From: Dyella flava
GTDB taxonomy: Bacteria; Pseudomonadota; Gammaproteobacteria; Xanthomonadales; Rhodanobacteraceae
DNA: 33,638 nt
Reading direction: 5' to 3'
NCBI RefSeq assembly: GCF_016904955.1
Contig: NZ_JADIKE010000017.1
Span: 1 to 33,638, forward strand
The position numbers and the translations under genes were made by a program. Positions 14,104 to 23,129 of this stretch are shown in pieces. Every line of letters begins with the position of its first letter. The stretch's first letter is position 1. A model generated the notes under the pieces. That model searched no databases. It was given only the letters and a program-made list of their open reading frames with translations, and was not told the DNA's origin.

Positions 14104-14999
14104 TTGACCGGCTTCGGCGCGGCAGGAAGGTCGCGTTCGCCAAGCAGTTCCAGCAGCGTGGTCTGGATGCCTTCGGCCATCGCATCCAGTGGAAGATCAT
14201 TGGGCTCGGTGCCGAACGGTTCCTCGATTTCCGAGCTCAGCGCTTCCAGCGCGAAGAAGGTGTAGGCAATAAAGGTGACGATGACCGGGGTCATCGCACC
14301 GATCGAATCCACCAGGCCAAACGGCAGCAGCAGGCAGTACACATAGACCGTGCGGTGAATGATCACCGCGTAGGTGAAGGGTATCGGCGTGCTGGCGATG
14401 CGTTCGCAGCCGCCCAGCGCATCGCTGAGATGCCCCATATGGACTTCCATCGCCTGCGCCAACGGCGCAGCCAGCAGCCCTTTTTGCCGCTGCTCGCGCA
14501 ACCATTCGCCGGCCATCAGCAGAATCGCGGAGGGTTTGTAGCGTGCGCCTTGCAGGCTGGCGCGCTCGCTCTCGGACAGCCAGCGTTGCAGATCAGCACC
14601 GGGATCGGTACCGCGCAGTTGATGGCGCAAGGCATGTACAAAGGCGATCAGCCGATGCACGAACACCCGGCTTTGCGTGCTGCCGTCGATCAGGGTCAAT
14701 GACTGCCGCGCCAGTGAGCGCGTATCGTTGAGCAGTTCACCCCACAGCACACGCGCTTCCCAATAGCGCGCATAGCTGGTGTTGTTGCGAAAGCCGAGGA
14801 AGATGGCCAGGGTCAGGCCGATCAGCGAGAACGGCACGAAGGTCAACGATACCTTCCATACAAAGATCCGCCCGTGCAGCAGGGTGACGATCACCGCAAA
14901 CGCCAGGTAGATCAGCAGCTGCGGAAGAATCGCCGGCAGCACCGATCCCCGCACGATCAACAGCATGCGGAACCAGTTGGGGCGAGGGCGGACGATCAT
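14088..14999 (-). CDS. bestrophin-family (UPF0187/YneE-like) anion channel
   Basis: This 303-aa inner-membrane protein is a close relative of Escherichia coli YneE. The start at MIVRPRPNWFRMLL is taken from that protein's own start and gives the same length. The frame continues upstream with ATGs at 15033-15038. Family signatures are IFLGFRNNTSYARYWEARVLWG (about residues 60-80), GCERIASTPIPFTYAVIIHR in the middle and EIEEPFGTEPNDLPLDA near the end. Bacterial bestrophins are pentameric channels. A Klebsiella member conducts cations and eukaryotic ones conduct chloride. Ion specificity here is not decided. It is followed by no partner gene. Confidence 0.9.
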   Translation of the reverse strand: MIVRPRPNWFRMLLIVRGSVLPAILPQLLIYLAFAVIVTLLHGRIFVWKVSLTFVPFSLIGLTLAIFLGFRNNTSYARYWEARVLWGELLNDTRSLARQSLTLIDGSTQSRVFVHRLIAFVHALRHQLRGTDPGADLQRWLSESERASLQGARYKPSAILLMAGEWLREQRQKGLLAAPLAQAMEVHMGHLSDALGGCERIASTPIPFTYAVIIHRTVYVYCLLLPFGLVDSIGAMTPVIVTFIAYTFFALEALSSEIEEPFGTEPNDLPLDAMAEGIQTTLLELLGERDLPAAPKPVNYVLT

Positions 15000-15136
15000 G
15001 CTGGCAGGGTCGCGGTGGTCAAGCGTGCCGCTCATCATAACGAATGGCCGTCCTGGCTTGGCATGACTGCCATGACTGCCTGAAGCGCCGCATGGGATCG
15101 GTAGCGCGGCCCGCGCCACCGGCGAGTCTCGAAGCG

Positions 15137-15736
15137 TCAGGCCGCTTCCGTCAGGAATGCTTCGCTAAATGCCTGGTTGATGGTGGCGGCAACCTGACTG
15201 GCCAGCTCGCCATATGTCCCTGCGCGCGGATGCCGCTGCCGCTTGGATGCGTTCGCCAGCAGGTCGGCACCACGGCGATGCGCATACAGGCAGGCGCGCG
15301 GCGCATCCAGGAATACACGTATTTCTGCGTACACCTGTTCGGCGGTCGCCGTCAGCACGCTCGGCCCGACCAGGATCGTCAGCGCTCGGCTGCCGCGACG
15401 GCGCAGGTGGCGCATGGCTTCCTCCAGTTCCACGATCATGCCGTGGTCTTCGGGGAGGTTCAGATCACGCAGCAGGCCGCCTTCCATCTCCGCCGCGGCT
15501 TTGCGCGCTTCCATCTCGATCCGGCCCAGAAAGCCCATGCGCAACTCATGCCGGGTGTAACGCAGCGGCATGGTGGACACCAGGGTGTTGTCCTTGCGCA
15601 CGATCCAGGAATGATTCACGCGTTCGAACGTAATGCCCGCATCGTCATAGCTCTGCTTGCAGTTTTCCGCGCTGATGCCGGCGTGCGCCGCCCAGGCGGC
15701 TTTGAGATAGGTGAGATTCGGGCGCGTGCTGATCAT
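15137..15736 (-). CDS. unknown soluble protein, 199 aa
   Basis: The ATG at 15734-15736 has GGAG 7 nt upstream and gives MISTRPNLTYLKAAWAAHAG. The open frame extends 69 codons further upstream into what looks like leader. The protein is soluble, mixed helix and strand, and without signal peptide. It has a basic-acidic middle (RKAAAEMEGGLLRDLNLPED) and an alanine-rich C-terminus. No motif I can name is present. The upstream gap to the divergent hydrolase gene is 220 bp and must hold both promoters. Bestrophin lies downstream in the same direction after about 140 bp. Confidence 0.7.
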   Translation of the reverse strand: MISTRPNLTYLKAAWAAHAGISAENCKQSYDDAGITFERVNHSWIVRKDNTLVSTMPLRYTRHELRMGFLGRIEMEARKAAAEMEGGLLRDLNLPEDHGMIVELEEAMRHLRRRGSRALTILVGPSVLTATAEQVYAEIRVFLDAPRACLYAHRRGADLLANASKRQRHPRAGTYGELASQVAATINQAFSEAFLTEAA

Positions 15737-15956
15737 GCAAGTCTCCGGCGAAGGCCTTGCGGGGCGCGGGATGGGCGCCACGACAGGCCGGTCCGTAAAG
15801 GCTATCGGCGGGTCTGGAAAAAACTTCAGTCGGATCGCGGACCGCGCACGCTTAGCCTTGTACAGTCGGCAAAACCCGCTCCTGTGACTTGTGGCAGGTG
15901 CTGGCGCAGGTGCGCCGGAGCGACATGGGCGGCAGCTATCCACGGAGGCGTGGCCG

Positions 15957-17060
15957 ATGCATCGCGTTCACTTATTACGTGACGGATATCTGGCGCTTGT
16001 CGGTGTTCTGGCGCTCTTTGCCGTGACATGCGTCGCCGCCGCCGGGAACAGCATCAAGCGCGAAGATTTTCGCGTGATGACATGGGATGGCGTGCACATT
16101 CACGTGCGTGAAGTGACCGGACCGGCGGTGACCAATGCAGAGCCGCTGATCCTGATTCATGGCGCACGCGTGCCGGGCATCGCCTCGTTCGACTTGCCGG
16201 TGCCGCACGGTTCGTTGGCGGCGGACCTCGCTTTGCGTACCGGCCGCCCGGTGTATGTGATGGATGCACGCGGTTATGGCGGATCGGATCGTCCCGCCGC
16301 GATGGACCAACCGCCTTCCGCCAGCTTGCCGCTATCGCGTGCCTACGAAGTCGTGCGGGATATCGATGCGGTCGCCAGCGAGGCGATGCGGCGCAGCGGC
16401 GCCAAGCAGGTGGCGTTGTTTGGCTGGGCAACCGGTGGCATGTGGGCGGCTTACTACGCTTCGCTTTATCCGCAGCAGGTCAGTCATCTGATCATGCTCA
16501 ATGCCTTGTACGGCGGTTCGTCCAAACTGGCGGCCCATGCCGTGTTGGGACGCGGCACCGCGACCAGCGATCCGGCGCATCCGGATCGGTTGGCGCCGGG
16601 CACGGGCGGCTACGCGCTGTATACCGTGGCATCGCTATTTCCCGCCTGGGATCGCACGATTCCGGTGGCGGATAAAAACGCGTGGCGCGATCCCGCGCTG
16701 GCGGCGGCCTACGCCAAAGCCGCGCTGGACAGCGATCCGGCCGCGTACACACATCGGCCGCCAAGTTTTCGTGCGCCACTGGGTGCGATCGAAGACAGCT
16801 TCTATCAGTCGGAAGGACGGCAGCTGTTTGACGCGTCGTCCATCACAGGACGCGTGCTGATCGTGCACGCGCAGCTGGATGATTTCTGGAGCCGCCCGGA
16901 AGATGGCCTGGCCTTCCAGCACGATGCCGTGCATGCGCGCAGCGTGCATTTGCTCGACTTGCCGAACGCCACGCATTTTGTGCATCTGGATCGCCCGCAA
17001 CATGGCCGCGAACAGCTGCTTGATGCGGTCAGCGCGTTTCTGGCCGACAAGGATCCTTGA
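15957..17060 (+). CDS. alpha/beta-hydrolase-fold protein with Ala in place of the nucleophile Ser
   Basis: This 367-aa protein starts at an ATG 8 nt after GGAGG. Residues 11-30 form a signal or anchor (YLALVGVLALFAVTCVAAAG), so it is exported. The fold is evident: LILIHGARVPG (oxyanion loop, 64-74), VMDARGYGGSDRP (101-113), the elbow FGWATGG (155-161), Asp308/309 in VHAQLDDFWS and His340 in NATHFVHLDRP. The elbow normally reads G-x-S-x-G. Here the middle residue is Ala158 (GCA at 16428-16430), one base from TCA. If correct, the protein cannot use a serine nucleophile and may be a non-catalytic or altered member. Other fold positions are intact, arguing against a decaying gene. The convergent NAGLU gene ends 6 bp downstream. 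Confidence 0.85.
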   Translation: MHRVHLLRDGYLALVGVLALFAVTCVAAAGNSIKREDFRVMTWDGVHIHVREVTGPAVTNAEPLILIHGARVPGIASFDLPVPHGSLAADLALRTGRPVYVMDARGYGGSDRPAAMDQPPSASLPLSRAYEVVRDIDAVASEAMRRSGAKQVALFGWATGGMWAAYYASLYPQQVSHLIMLNALYGGSSKLAAHAVLGRGTATSDPAHPDRLAPGTGGYALYTVASLFPAWDRTIPVADKNAWRDPALAAAYAKAALDSDPAAYTHRPPSFRAPLGAIEDSFYQSEGRQLFDASSITGRVLIVHAQLDDFWSRPEDGLAFQHDAVHARSVHLLDLPNATHFVHLDRPQHGREQLLDAVSAFLADKDP

Positions 17061-17065
17061 TCAGC

Positions 17066-19264
17066 TCAAGGCTGGCGCAGCCGAAGCGCCTGCGCGACCA
17101 GTGACGCGATGGTGTAGGCATCGCCGGTGGGTTGCTCCGGATAGCGCACGCTGCCGTGGTTCCACGCATCACCCATCGCGAACCAGTCGATCGGCTTGGC
17201 CGCGACGCCGGTGCGCAAGGTCTGATCCAGCGCGTTGAAATAGGTTTCCCAGCGCAGGCGGTAATAGTCGCGGGTCAGGCCGGCCCAGTCCTTGTTGCCG
17301 TAGTCGTGCAGGCTGGCGCCTTCACTCGCCTTGCGGTCGCCCCAGGTGGTGAGGATGGAGCGCGCGTCATAGTCCAGCCGCGTGCGTTCCTCGGGCGTGG
17401 CGGCCCAGGCATCGACTTGCGCGAGCCAGCTGCCGACCAGGAAGAAGCGATTGGTGGCAAGCAGTTCGTCTTGCAGGTCCATCAACTGCAACCAGCGCCG
17501 GGTCAGCGCCTCGAATTGCGCACGGTCCTTGCTGTCGTAAGCGGCTTTGATTTGCGGTAGCAGCAGCCGGCTTTCGTTGGCCAGGGTCTGCCGGGCGACA
17601 TCGACCAGATCGTATTGATAGGTTTCGCTCTCGCGTAAGGCTGGCGCGACTTGCAGCAGCTCGGGCAAGGCCTGCTTGAAAGCTTCCGCGCTGTAGCGCA
17701 TCGCTTCGGGCGACCAGTTCGACGCGCGGTTGGCGTCGAGGCTGGGTTGCGCGTTGAACAGCGATTCCTGAGCGGCGTCGCGTTCGCTGTTGAACACCAC
17801 CGCATCGATGCGAATGTCGTAGGCCGTGTTCAACAGGACTTTCCACGCCGCCAGCGCATGCGGATCGGCGGCGCCGTAGCGGCGTTGCACGTAATCGGCC
17901 GACCATTGCGCGGTATCGACCGGCTCGCTGCGCCAGGCCATTTCAGTGAACAGGTCGAACGCGAACGGATTGGTGTCCATGCCTTCGGTAAAGACGGCGG
18001 TGCCGACCATGTTGCTGTTTGTGCGGCCAAGGCGTTGCAAACGCTCGGTGATGTTGCGGGTGTTGGCGCCCAGCGTGGTGCGTCCGCCGAATTCCCAGAT
18101 GCCGCCGAACAGGAACGGTGCATTCTGGAAATCTTTCTGGCGGTTATCGCGCGGCACGCGGTCGTGATCGATATCGATGATCAGCAGATGCTGGCGATCG
18201 ACGCCGGTCAGCAGATCCTGGCGCGGATTGCCTTGCCAGGCCAGCATCATCCAGCGTGCGCCGGGATGTGCGGCCAGCAAGGCGTTCTGCACATCTCGCG
18301 CGGCCTCGGGCACGGGCACGTCGCCGGAGTCGCCGCCTTCCTGGAACACTTCCATGTCGTAGACGCTGCTGTCGCCGAACAGCGCGCGCTGATGTTTATA
18401 AAACGCGGCGGCGAGCCTGGCGAACATCAGGTCGCGTGGATCGAGCCAGCCCGGCCGGGTAAAACCGGCCCATTCACCTTGTGGCACCACATGCGCATGC
18501 GGAAATTTCTTCTGGAAATCGGCAGGTACGATGCCGTAGAAGCCTGGCAGCACCGGCGTGATGCCCAGTTCGCGCAGCCGCGCGACGATCTTCTGCGCCG
18601 AAGCGGCGCGCTTCTGCATCAGGCTGCTGCTGATCGGTCCGTTGAAGCAGCACATATTGCCCATCAATTCCCAGTTCTGATGAGCGGGCTGGGTGATCCA
18701 CTGACGGATCTCGTCGTCCGAATAGCCGACGTCGCGGAAGGTCTGGTAAAGCACGCTGTCCATGCCGCGTTCGACCAGCACGGCATTGATGCCGGAGAGC
18801 GCCAGCACATCGATTTCCCGCTGCCAGCGCGGCCAATCCCAATAGGGCGCGGTGTAGCCGTCGACGTTTTCGTTCAGTGCATAGCGATACGCGTAAGGCG
18901 TTTCCCGTTCGATCGTGGCGGTGGGCAAAGGAAAGGGCTGCGTGCCGACACGGTCGCCGTTGGGCGAAATCTGCACGTGGGCGATGTATTTGAGGTACCA
19001 GTTGACGCCGAACAACAAGGCGCTGGGCGTGCTGCCTTCGACCTTGATATGGCCCTGCGCGCTGGAAATGCGGAAACGCTCGTGACCTTCTCGGGGCGCA
19101 AGCGTGCCCAGCTCGAGCTGGGCTGCCTGATGCGGCAGCAGGCGTTCAAGCACGGCGTGTTCGGGACGGGTGTCGAAACTCGCAGCATCCGCGGCACAGA
19201 CGGCTGAACTCCAGGCAAGCCATAGCAGACTTGCCAGCCAGATCGATGCAGTGGATCGGCGCAT
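17066..19264 (-). CDS. secreted alpha-N-acetylglucosaminidase, GH89 (NAGLU-like)
   Basis: This 732-aa enzyme of the NAGLU family (GH89) removes terminal alpha-linked N-acetylglucosamine, as in heparan sulfate or mucin glycans. Start ATG at 19262-19264 gives a signal peptide (IWLASLLWLAWSSAVCA, cleavage near 24-25). The longest frame adds 22 unlikely residues. Order is small N-terminal domain (about 28-115), catalytic TIM barrel (about 120-460) and helical C-terminal domain (about 465-730). WDWPRWQREIDVLALSGIN marks the barrel start. The two catalytic carboxylates, by comparison with human NAGLU E316/E446, are Glu309 in MEVFQEGG and Glu427 in VFTEGMDTN. It is last in the minus-strand LAB_N / ArnT / AsnB run, 62 bp after AsnB. 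Confidence 0.9.
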   Translation of the reverse strand: MRRSTASIWLASLLWLAWSSAVCAADAASFDTRPEHAVLERLLPHQAAQLELGTLAPREGHERFRISSAQGHIKVEGSTPSALLFGVNWYLKYIAHVQISPNGDRVGTQPFPLPTATIERETPYAYRYALNENVDGYTAPYWDWPRWQREIDVLALSGINAVLVERGMDSVLYQTFRDVGYSDDEIRQWITQPAHQNWELMGNMCCFNGPISSSLMQKRAASAQKIVARLRELGITPVLPGFYGIVPADFQKKFPHAHVVPQGEWAGFTRPGWLDPRDLMFARLAAAFYKHQRALFGDSSVYDMEVFQEGGDSGDVPVPEAARDVQNALLAAHPGARWMMLAWQGNPRQDLLTGVDRQHLLIIDIDHDRVPRDNRQKDFQNAPFLFGGIWEFGGRTTLGANTRNITERLQRLGRTNSNMVGTAVFTEGMDTNPFAFDLFTEMAWRSEPVDTAQWSADYVQRRYGAADPHALAAWKVLLNTAYDIRIDAVVFNSERDAAQESLFNAQPSLDANRASNWSPEAMRYSAEAFKQALPELLQVAPALRESETYQYDLVDVARQTLANESRLLLPQIKAAYDSKDRAQFEALTRRWLQLMDLQDELLATNRFFLVGSWLAQVDAWAATPEERTRLDYDARSILTTWGDRKASEGASLHDYGNKDWAGLTRDYYRLRWETYFNALDQTLRTGVAAKPIDWFAMGDAWNHGSVRYPEQPTGDAYTIASLVAQALRLRQP

Positions 19265-19326
19265 GGGGTATTCCCAAGTCAATGGTTTGGCGAGGGCATC
19301 AGGTAAACCACGCCGATGCCAAAACG

Positions 19327-21216
19327 TCAAACCCCGTCGCTATACACCTTGACCGCTTCGGTCGTCGCTTCGCTGCGGAAGCGTGAAAACCACATCAGCC
19401 ACTCGCTCATCACGATCAGCGTCCAGATGGCACGCGAATGGTCACTCAGTCGTGCCTGATGTTCGGCCAGCAGCTCCAGCGCCGCGTCGGTATTGATGCC
19501 GACATTGGCCAGCGTGGCGCTGGAAAGGCGCGATTGCGCCCAGCCATGCAGCGGTTCGCGCAGCCAGGTGGCGAGCGGCACGGACAGGCCGCGCTTGCGG
19601 CGGGTCACCACGGATTTGGGCAGATACTGCTGTGCGTACTGTTTCAGAAATGCCTTGGTGGTCAGGCCATGCACGCGTGCATCCAACGGCAAGGTCGCGG
19701 CAAACTCGATCACGGACTGGTCCAGGAACGGTGCGCGGATTTCCACGCCGTGCAGCATGCCGCCGCGATCCGCCTTGGCCATCAGCGCGTCCGGCAGCGA
19801 GTGGTTGAAATCGAAGCGTTGCAGTGCATCGATCAAGCGGCTCGGATCGTGCGCGGTGTTATCGGTGGGTGGCGTGATGCCAAGCCGACGCAGCCAGTCA
19901 GGCCCGATGCTCGCGGTCCACAGCAAGTGACGGGCCAGTCCATCGAGTTCCTGGCCGCGAATAAAGCGCTTGAGCAGGAAGGACAGGGTGACTTTCTTGT
20001 CGCTGGTGGGCAGCTTTTCGATCAAATTTTGCGACAAGGCACGCAACGATTTGGGCAGCCGCGCGTAATGCCCTGACCAGCGCGCGCCCAGGTAGGTGGG
20101 ATAACCGCCAAACAACTCATCCGCGCCTTCGCCAGCGAGCAGCACACGCACATCCTGTGATGCACGGCGGGTCACCATCGATAGCGGTATCCAGGCCGGA
20201 TCGGCCAGCGGTTCGCCGGTGGATGTCACCAGCTCGTGCAGCATGCCGGGGACATCGCCGGCCGACACCGTGACCGGCACGAAATCGCAGCCAAGCTGCT
20301 GGGCCATCTCGGCGGCGTACTGGCCTTCGTCGAACGAGGATTCGGCAAAGCGAATGCAGTACGCCGAAATCTTCTTTTCAGGACGCAGGTCGCGCGCCAC
20401 GGCGGTCATCAGGGCGGAGTCGACACCGCCGCTGAGCAAGACGCCGTAGTCGACATCGATATCGCTTTGGCGGAATACCGCATTGCGAAATACCGGATCG
20501 AACGAGGCCGGCGGCGGTGCCTGTTTGGCGGGCTTTTCGGTTGGAAAATCCCAGTAGCGCATATGCCGCGTGCTTGCGCCCTCGAACACGACCATCTCGC
20601 CGGGGCGGACCTTGTAGTGGTCTTTCACCAAACTGCCCGGCGCTGCGCAATAGCCGGAGCGCAGGTAGCGGGCGACGCCGTCTTTGTCGAGTTGCGTGCC
20701 GGCGCGCGCGGTCAGCAGCGACGCCAGCTCCGAGGCGAAATAGATCGCGTTGTCCGTCTTGGCGTAATAGAGGTGGCGCTCGCCTGCGCGGTCCCGCGCC
20801 AGGATCAGCCGCTGCGTGCGGCTGTCCCACAGGGCCAGCGCAAACACACCTTGCAGGTGCTCAAGAAAGTCCAGCCCTTTTTCGAGATAGAGCGGTGCGA
20901 TCACCGCGACATCCGTGCTGAGCGTGATGTGATGGCCGGCTTCCGCCAGCGACTGGCGCAAGCTGCGGTGATTATCGATTTCGCCGTTGCAGGCGACGAT
21001 GATGCCGGCCTCGTGCTCGATCAGCGGCGGCTGGTGCTGATCCACGCCGCGAATGGCCAGGCGATTGCTGGCCATGGACAGATGTTCGCGGGTGGCGAAG
21101 GCATCGCCGTGCGGCCCGCGATGCGACATGGCGTGCAGCATGGTGCGGGTTTTCTGCGCGGCGTGCGCAACCGGCCTGCCTGCATCGCGCTGCCATATGC
21201 CGCAGATCCCGCACAT
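19327..21216 (-). CDS. asnB: asparagine synthetase-type glutamine amidotransferase (AsnB family)
   Basis: This 629-aa protein has an N-terminal class II glutaminase domain starting MCGICG (Cys2 as nucleophile after Met removal) with NGEIDNH at 77-83, where the usual form is NGEIYNH. A C-terminal synthetase domain carries SGGVDS at 262-267 (ATP pyrophosphatase loop), EGADELFGGYPTY and GVEIRAPFLD. AsnB makes asparagine from aspartate, ATP and glutamine. Close relatives in polysaccharide loci (for example WbpS type) amidate uronic acids instead. The start is 1 nt after the ArnT-like stop, so the two are translationally coupled. That context favours a glycan-linked role over plain asparagine supply. 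Length fits the longer AsnB forms. Confidence 0.9.
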   Translation of the reverse strand: MCGICGIWQRDAGRPVAHAAQKTRTMLHAMSHRGPHGDAFATREHLSMASNRLAIRGVDQHQPPLIEHEAGIIVACNGEIDNHRSLRQSLAEAGHHITLSTDVAVIAPLYLEKGLDFLEHLQGVFALALWDSRTQRLILARDRAGERHLYYAKTDNAIYFASELASLLTARAGTQLDKDGVARYLRSGYCAAPGSLVKDHYKVRPGEMVVFEGASTRHMRYWDFPTEKPAKQAPPPASFDPVFRNAVFRQSDIDVDYGVLLSGGVDSALMTAVARDLRPEKKISAYCIRFAESSFDEGQYAAEMAQQLGCDFVPVTVSAGDVPGMLHELVTSTGEPLADPAWIPLSMVTRRASQDVRVLLAGEGADELFGGYPTYLGARWSGHYARLPKSLRALSQNLIEKLPTSDKKVTLSFLLKRFIRGQELDGLARHLLWTASIGPDWLRRLGITPPTDNTAHDPSRLIDALQRFDFNHSLPDALMAKADRGGMLHGVEIRAPFLDQSVIEFAATLPLDARVHGLTTKAFLKQYAQQYLPKSVVTRRKRGLSVPLATWLREPLHGWAQSRLSSATLANVGINTDAALELLAEHQARLSDHSRAIWTLIVMSEWLMWFSRFRSEATTEAVKVYSDGV

Positions 21217-21217
21217 A

Positions 21218-22747
21218 TCAGCGCTCGACCCGTTCCAGTACGCGTTTGCGCCAGTTGGTGCCGACGCGGGTGACGCTGCTCACGTGGCAGGCTTCCAGCT
21301 TTGGTATGACCTCTTCCGCGGGAATGTATGAGTCGATCACCACCAGCGACGTCGGCCAGCTATGCAAGGCATGGCAAAGCGCCGTATCGGCCTGCGTTGC
21401 GCGGAAGGGAATGCCGTAGATCGGCTTGTTCATGTACATCCGCAAGCCCCAAGGGGTCTCTTCCTCAATCGTATAGTCCTCGGCGGTATTCTCGATGAAG
21501 ACCATCGACGCATAGCTGTCCGGCGGAGTCTGCTCGCCCAGCTGTTGCGCGATAAGCCGATTGTCGTTCGATGGATGCATAAAATAGGCAACACTGGCTT
21601 TGAGCAACAGCAAGGCAACTACCCAGATCACTAACCAGAGCCGATGCCTGGTGCGGTGAAGATCGATATGGGGACGAAGTTCCAGTGCCACCAGCAGGGA
21701 AAGGGGCAGGAACAGCGGCAACAGGTACAGCGGCAAGCGGGATTGGGCCAGACAGAATACCGCGAAGGGCAGCAGGAACCACAGCGCCAGGAAATATTCG
21801 ACCGGATGCTGGGCCCGCCACGCTTTCCACTGCCGGATCGACGGGGCCGAACGGATACCGCGCCCGATGCTCAGCCACCAGGGCAGGGCGCCAAGCACCA
21901 GGGTCGGCAGGTAAATCAGCACCCAGCCCCATGCGCCGGCATGCCGGCGCTGCGCACCGGTAAACAGGCGGTTGTAGACCTCCTGGTGCAGGAAATAATG
22001 CGGCAGCCAGGGATTGCGCAGCATCACGATCGCGTACCAGGAACCACCGATGGCCAGGAACAGGATCAGGCCGCTGGGGATGAAGAAGCGCCCCAGGCCA
22101 CGCCAGCCATCGCGGCTGACGATAAAGGGAATGATCGCCACCAGCGGCAGCAACCCGGGCGGCCCCTTGGTGAGGAAGGCCAGTCCCCAGCCCAGCCACA
22201 TCAGCAGTACGTAGCGCTTGGCCGGGCGCGGCTCGTTGCCGAAGGCCGCCAGTACGAAGCCGAGCATCGCGATCGCTTCGCACAGGGTCAGGAAGACATC
22301 GGTGCTGATGATGTTGCCGGTGACGAACGGAAACGCAGACAAGGCGTAGACCAGGCCGGGCAGCCAGGGCTTGTCCGGGATCAGACGCTTGCCCATGCCG
22401 TACAAGGCCAGCATGGTCAGCAGGAACGCCAGCGCGTAGGGCGTGCGTGTCGCCCAGGCATTGCGGCCACCCAGCTTGATGGCGGCCGCGATAACCCAGT
22501 AGGTGGTTGGCGGCTTGGAGAAATTCACCTCGTCCGGGCTGTAGCCGGGGGTGAGGTAGTCGCCGGTATCGAGCATCTGCAGCGAGGCGTCGACATAGCG
22601 CCCTTCATCCGGCCCCCACAGGCCGCGCGTGCCCTGGAAGGCAAAGCCCAGCAACAGGCCCAGGCAGATCAGCCAGAGCAGTGCCCGGGTGGTTGAGGAT
22701 GCAGGTTGAGGCCGCGAGTGAAGTTCGCGGATACGGTCATGCGGCAT
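21218..22747 (-). CDS. ArnT-like glycosyltransferase family 39/83 membrane protein
   Basis: This 509-aa protein has an N-terminal transmembrane helix, the periplasmic acidic motif GLWGPDEGRYVDASLQML (about 43-60), a second loop PDEVNFSKPPTTYW (about 71-84), some ten to twelve helices and a C-terminal soluble part from about residue 385. This is the layout of ArnT and related PMT_2 family GT-C enzymes, which transfer a sugar from an undecaprenyl-phosphate donor to lipid A or another acceptor on the periplasmic side. The nature of the sugar is not fixed by sequence. It follows two LAB_N genes and precedes AsnB with 1 nt between stop and start. There are no arnBCAD genes in view, so the donor route must be elsewhere. 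Confidence 0.85.
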   Translation of the reverse strand: MPHDRIRELHSRPQPASSTTRALLWLICLGLLLGFAFQGTRGLWGPDEGRYVDASLQMLDTGDYLTPGYSPDEVNFSKPPTTYWVIAAAIKLGGRNAWATRTPYALAFLLTMLALYGMGKRLIPDKPWLPGLVYALSAFPFVTGNIISTDVFLTLCEAIAMLGFVLAAFGNEPRPAKRYVLLMWLGWGLAFLTKGPPGLLPLVAIIPFIVSRDGWRGLGRFFIPSGLILFLAIGGSWYAIVMLRNPWLPHYFLHQEVYNRLFTGAQRRHAGAWGWVLIYLPTLVLGALPWWLSIGRGIRSAPSIRQWKAWRAQHPVEYFLALWFLLPFAVFCLAQSRLPLYLLPLFLPLSLLVALELRPHIDLHRTRHRLWLVIWVVALLLLKASVAYFMHPSNDNRLIAQQLGEQTPPDSYASMVFIENTAEDYTIEEETPWGLRMYMNKPIYGIPFRATQADTALCHALHSWPTSLVVIDSYIPAEEVIPKLEACHVSSVTRVGTNWRKRVLERVER

Positions 22748-22790
22748 GGAGAAATCCGAGGACGGAAACGAAGGGGCTTGCTGCTGACGG

Positions 22791-23060
22791 TCAACCTGGA
22801 TCGGTTCGTTTGTGCAGCATCTGCAGATTGCGCAGGAAGATCAGCAGGGTGACCGACTCGCCGATGATGAAGACCGGTTCACGCCGGTGGATCGCATAGC
22901 TGAGCAGAACGACGCCGCCCGCCACGCTCAAATACCAGAACACACCGGGAATCACGCTTTTACCGCGCGCTTCGCTATACAGCCATTGCACCAGAAAGCG
23001 GGCGCCAAACAGCGCTTGCCCGGCCAGACCGGCGCCTACCCACATGGAATCCAAGGTCAT
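22791..23060 (-). CDS. LAB_N-domain small membrane protein (second copy)
   Basis: This 89-aa protein consists of one lipid-A-disaccharide synthase N-terminal (LAB_N) domain without an LpxB domain. It has three hydrophobic segments. Motifs are GQALFGARFLVQWLYSE (14-30), KSVIPGVFWYLSVAGGVVLL and EPVFIIGESVTLLIFLRNLQ. The start has AGAGGA 4 nt upstream. As I recall, LAB_N is grouped with three-helix PQ-loop/SemiSWEET-like proteins, which work as dimers. Standalone copies are often near glycosyltransferase genes. It sits between the first LAB_N gene (69 bp) and ArnT-like gene (43 bp). A possible role is moving or presenting a lipid-linked sugar for the transferase, which is inference. Confidence 0.85.
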   Translation of the reverse strand: MTLDSMWVGAGLAGQALFGARFLVQWLYSEARGKSVIPGVFWYLSVAGGVVLLSYAIHRREPVFIIGESVTLLIFLRNLQMLHKRTDPG

Positions 23061-23129
23061 ACGTTCCTCTCGCGGCGACGCGGCATGAAGGCTTGCTTAC
23101 GCAAAGCTTGCGACATGGAGTGTCAGGCC

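Noticed and set aside
17651..19207. 518-codon plus-strand frame opposite the NAGLU gene
   Set aside because: Long only because of high GC. The minus strand carries the catalytic Glu residues and a signal peptide of a known family.
20236..21273. 345-codon plus-strand frame opposite AsnB
   Set aside because: A shadow of the AsnB gene, which has intact MCGICG and SGGVDS motifs.
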